NCBI GenBank assembly: GCA_020736575.1
Contig: JAGPYM010000009.1
Location: 372,001 to 436,000, forward strand
Length of the DNA stretch: 64,000 nt
DNA from: Thelonectria olida
Taxonomy: Eukaryota > Ascomycota > Sordariomycetes > Hypocreales > Nectriaceae
Direction of reading: 5' to 3'
Position 1 is the stretch's first letter. Each line of letters starts with the position of its first letter. Positions 60,601 to 64,000 of this stretch are shown piece after piece. A program made the translations under genes and the position numbers. Below the pieces are notes generated by a model that was given only the letters and a program-made list of their open reading frames with translations, was not told the DNA's origin and made no database searches.

Positions 60601-63600
60601 TCCCGTCTCCGATTGGGGATAACGAGCATAAATCAACATGTACACAAATGCACGAAATACGCAGGGCACACACTCGTCCTCCGTCGCGGGATGAGGTGCT
60701 CCGTACTTTGTGGACTCGCAAGACCTATCTCATCATCGTGCCGTTGACCGTTGTGGGCCCTCTGGTGCTTCAGTTTTATGTCGCGCATGAGAGGACGAAT
60801 ACCTAAACTATGAAGAGAACAGTTGGGACTCCCGTACTCACTAGCCTTCTGCTTCGAGCGGGGATCGAACTATTCACAGGGCGCGATCACCTTATGTTGC
60901 CCACGTCTCCGACGTCGTTTCCTAACCGAGCTGCAAATCCAAGCACCGTTTGGTCAAAGCTTTTCCGAACCAATAACCCAAGCTGCCTGAGTTATGGTCG
61001 ATATGACTTATGAATCAGAATAATTTCAATGTCGGTCAGCAGTTCCTGCAGATGTGTCCGGCACACAAGATCACCACAGGGGCGTCCCGGGCCGTATTAT
61101 AGGTCCAAAGTTCCCGTTGCGACGGACGCGTCCACAGCCGCCCGAATGCCGTCCTATTAAACTGCGACACAAGGAAGAAACGGTACCCATTTCAGAGGAC
61201 GGATTACTGGTTCAGCCGAGAGGTTCAAGATGATCACGAACCTACGGACAGCCGCGAACGACGTCCTCGGGTTACGCCCATCCGTGAACGAACTGCTCTG
61301 CTGGGTCGGGTACACCATGTGACTTTCAGTTGCAGTTGGGCTTGCGATGAATCCTTCGCACAAGGACAGACGAGGATTCGGAACTCACGTACTGTTCCGA
61401 GCACGGCTTGTCACATCTGTCACACCGGGAACATGAGAATCACAAGGTAGCATTAGAAGAGCAAGCCGGGAACCTAGTCGTCCGAAGGTCTCATGGTGGG
61501 CAAGAAGCTGGAGGGGCAACAGCGCCTGGCCTGATGTTGTCGCGAGCGGATTTGCCAGAGGACTCTTTGCCGCCAACGGCGCTTCTTCAGGCTGTCACAA
61601 TCCTACGTTTGGCTTGGCTTGGCAAGATCGATTTGGCTCGTCGCTTAGTGCGGATAAGCTCCACGCCTTTCTTTTCCCATGTCTCCGGGACCCCAGAAGC
61701 CAGCTTCCATCATCAAGAACCTTGCAAGAAAGGCCAAAGCCAAAATACCCGACTTTCCATTACAGGTAGGTGGTGGTCCATGTTACGATGGAGGCCCATG
61801 CGCGGCCCAGTCTAGGAGAGAAGGCCACGGCAGCCACTCGACCCCTGCAATCAAAGCTCCTGTTGATACCCCAGCAGAGAAGGAGAAGAAGCACAATTGT
61901 CATCCCATGCAAGGGTGTCCCTGCTATGAGCTTCACTTGTGCAGCCAGCCTACGAATAGATGGGTTGACTGCCAGTTTAGATGGCCTGCACTTTTGGGGT
62001 GTGTACTTTGTGTCATGGGATTATGGCCAGGCATCTGGACTATGGATGGGGTACAGTTGGTGCTGTTGCATTATGGCACTGCCAGGGAGGCGACTTTCCA
62101 TCTCTCCGGCCATCATCTTGGGTTGGGACGAGAGAGCATAGCCGCAAGTTGCGAGCCTTGTCTCTTTGGCAGTCTTCCGGTTTGAGGCCCTTCCCCCTCC
62201 CCGAATGCACTCGGAAAGCCGTTCTGTCACAAAGCAATCCCGGGTTCCACAGTTGAACAAGTGACAGGCACAAGTGCATTGTCAATCCGCAAGCCAGTGC
62301 TGCTTCGGGAGAATTGGCCGGCGCGGACACGACTGCTGGGGGTCGGGCTTTCCTCTCAACGGGGGGGGGGGGGGGGGGGGGGGGGGTGAGTGACGATCGA
62401 ACGATATGCACCCTTCTGTATGTAGTTGGCTATCTCGGCTGGCGGCCGACAGGAGTGAAGGTGAGAGATGAAGAGGAAGCCATTGACTTTGTTGAGAGGG
62501 GCAATTTTTCAACCCCTCATCCGCAGATGCGGGCCGAACTTTTCGGTACAGCACTTGACAGAAGATGACTTGCATTCCCGACACTATGCCCGTTCAGAGG
62601 AAGCATCCGAAAATTCCTACGCTGAAGGTTTCGATCGATGGGGCGATTGGTGGTTTTTTTCCTCCTCCACGCTTGTTTTGCGGAATATGCTTCTCTTTCG
62701 AGGTCGATCTCCAAACGAGTCTTGGTCAGTCTAGGGTACTGGGCTAGTTGAGGTGGCTGTCAAAGCAGACACATACAGGCAGGGCAACGATGACAGCCGA
62801 GCAACCCACGCGGCGATGGCATATCACATCGAAGAATTAAAGACAGAGCTAGGAATACGGGAGGCTGGGCAGGCAGATAGTCGGTCAGACCGAGTGGACC
62901 AAACAGTGTCTCTGGTTGTCGACGTCCATCACTGGTCTAGTCTAACCAACCATTTCGCACGAGAACAGTACAACTCATCAAGACTGAGACATGGCGGGAT
63001 GAGATCGAAAGTGACCAACAAAGGAGAAGGGGAAGAGAGAAAATATGGACCTCTCTCGTGAAGCTGCAAAGATTTCGTACGGCACAGCACAAACTCGATG
63101 ACGAAATTTTCCGCTCCAGTACCACTCAGCTGTCAGTCTCCCCTCCCCTCCTTCACGTCTCGTTTGCACACATGTGTGTATGCGTGTCATCCCGCAACTC
63201 GCTCAAGGTCCAGATCGGGCCAAGTCAGCGAGTGGACGACATGAGCCGAGAGGCAAACCAGGGCTTCCCAGCGAGAGACAGACATACAGAGGGGACGAGC
63301 GATGCTGTTGAGGAGCGAGCCGTGATGAGCCTTGCAGATCGTCGACCAGGTTCTCATTCTTATTCCTCCTGTTCCAACAACAATGGAATAAATCTCTTGC
63401 CTCGTCCTGCCCCAAAGCCAGCACATACTGGTCTTCTGACATATGATGGATGTACATCAGACACAATCGTACGTACTCTGCATACGTTTTATGTACGCTC
63501 CGCCCTGTCAGATTTGACAAGTTTGACAGCTGCTGGGCCTGGATGGGTGGGTTTAGGTTGCAGTCGTTTTGGCTTTTGGCGGTCGCACGACAAGGTGGCC

Positions 63601-64000
63601 CTGTTCGCCTTGTGGCTCTCTTGGCTCCTTCTTCTTGACTCTTTTCTTTGCTTTTTCTTTTCTCATCCAGAGTCTTCAACAAGTCCAGCGTCTTCAGGGA
63701 ACAAGGGCTTCGGCAAGGCTCAGAAGAAGCAAAGAAAATGAGAACTAGTCACAGCTATGGGGTAGCACGGCTTCAACAGCACGTTTGGTCTTGGACCGCA
63801 TGTCGGTAGTCATTGGCTGTCACAGAAGTCACTAGGGTCCCACTGCGATTCTGGGTTCTTGGACTGCGCCCTGTCTTGGGTTATCATTTTTTTTTCTTTT
63901 TGCTTTTTGCTCTCAAAGCCTCGAAGTCTTTTCTTTTTCTTATTCCAAGGTGACGAGCCAGATATATTGAGGCGGGCCGGACAATCTAAGGATCTGGTTG
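54673..64000. other. 9.3 kb gene-poor region upstream of the homeobox gene
   Basis: No domain-bearing frame is visible on either strand up to the window edge. The left part (to about 55.1 kb) is probably the promoter and 5' leader of the homeobox gene. Features are a run of 26 G (62361-62386) and short low-complexity tracts. A short ATG-led frame at 61679 followed by a donor, and a polypyrimidine tract with acceptor at 63676, are the only exon-like signals (see findings). Most other frames start at non-ATG codons and lack motifs. Confidence 0.5.
62361..62386. repeat. homopolymer run of 26 G
   Basis: An unbroken run of guanines. Runs this long are difficult for sequencing and assembly, so its length may be wrong. 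On DNA or RNA it could form a G-quadruplex. It is in a gene-free stretch. Confidence 0.85.

Noticed and set aside
60850..60950. tRNA-like sequence on the minus strand (D-loop-like and T-loop-like strings with a 6 of 7 acceptor stem)
   Set aside because: The T-stem does not pair and the span of about 95 nt does not fit a normal tRNA; at best a decayed copy, more likely chance.
63058..63741. 227-codon open frame near the right edge
   Set aside because: Low-complexity and without a domain; its last part is preceded by a strong polypyrimidine acceptor, so only the end may be exonic, and then possibly in another frame.
1..64000. CRISPR arrays, insertion sequences, transposon genes or viral insertions
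   Set aside because: No spaced direct repeats, transposase, reverse transcriptase or viral motifs were seen; the window is a eukaryotic nuclear region.

Overview
The window is nuclear DNA of a filamentous ascomycete, most likely a Sordariomycete and probably Hypocreales. The evidence is genes with many short introns (about 47-95 bp, GTRNGT donors, CTAAC/CTGAC-like branch sites), fungal-only protein families (Zn2Cys6 factor, Pop3, GPI-anchored aspartyl protease, LaeA-like methyltransferase, DUF3517-type deubiquitinase), and a mixture of compact housekeeping blocks and long gene-poor stretches. I saw no bacterial, viral, transposon or CRISPR signal. Gene models were built by hand from reading frames and splice signals. 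All multi-exon models below keep the frame across every junction.

Layout. 0-5 kb: the C-terminal part of a PRCC-like protein (+), then a convergent conserved fungal protein (-) with a 2.3 kb upstream region. 4.9-13.0 kb: one giant ubiquitin-specific protease of about 2,580 aa (-, 8 exons). 15.5-22.5 kb: an RNA and ribosome biogenesis block with POP3 (+), a disordered protein of unknown function (+), NOC3 (-) and RPF1 (+); NOC3 and RPF1 are head to head over a 306 bp shared promoter. 24.3-25.6 kb: an NDP-glucose 4,6-dehydratase (+). 30.2-31.7 kb: a LaeA-like SAM methyltransferase (+) behind 4.6 kb without a supported gene. 32.4-36.5 kb: VPS18 (+) tail to tail with a V-ATPase proteolipid subunit (-), both acting at the vacuole. 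38.6-40.0 kb: a secreted, GPI-anchored aspartyl protease (+). 40.7-44.5 kb: a PEBP-like protein (+), a prolyl 4-hydroxylase-like dioxygenase (-) and an HNH-domain protein (-). 44.8-47.5 kb: a Zn2Cys6 transcription factor (-). 53.2-54.7 kb: a TALE/KN homeobox transcription factor (-).

The gene-poor stretches are not placed at random. The longest ones (25.6-30.2, 47.5-53.2 and 54.7-64.0 kb) lie upstream of the starts of the three regulatory genes (methyltransferase, Zn2Cys6 factor, homeobox factor), while housekeeping genes are 0.15-0.8 kb apart in several places. Regulators with large upstream regions or long leaders would explain this, but it is an inference. I found no clearly new multi-gene system. 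The most notable items are the HNH protein with an intact H-N-H core, the microexon of the V-ATPase subunit, the Glu/Gln-rich insertion inside the prolyl hydroxylase catalytic fold, the unresolved 3' end of the deubiquitinase, and a possible long-intron gene near the right edge.
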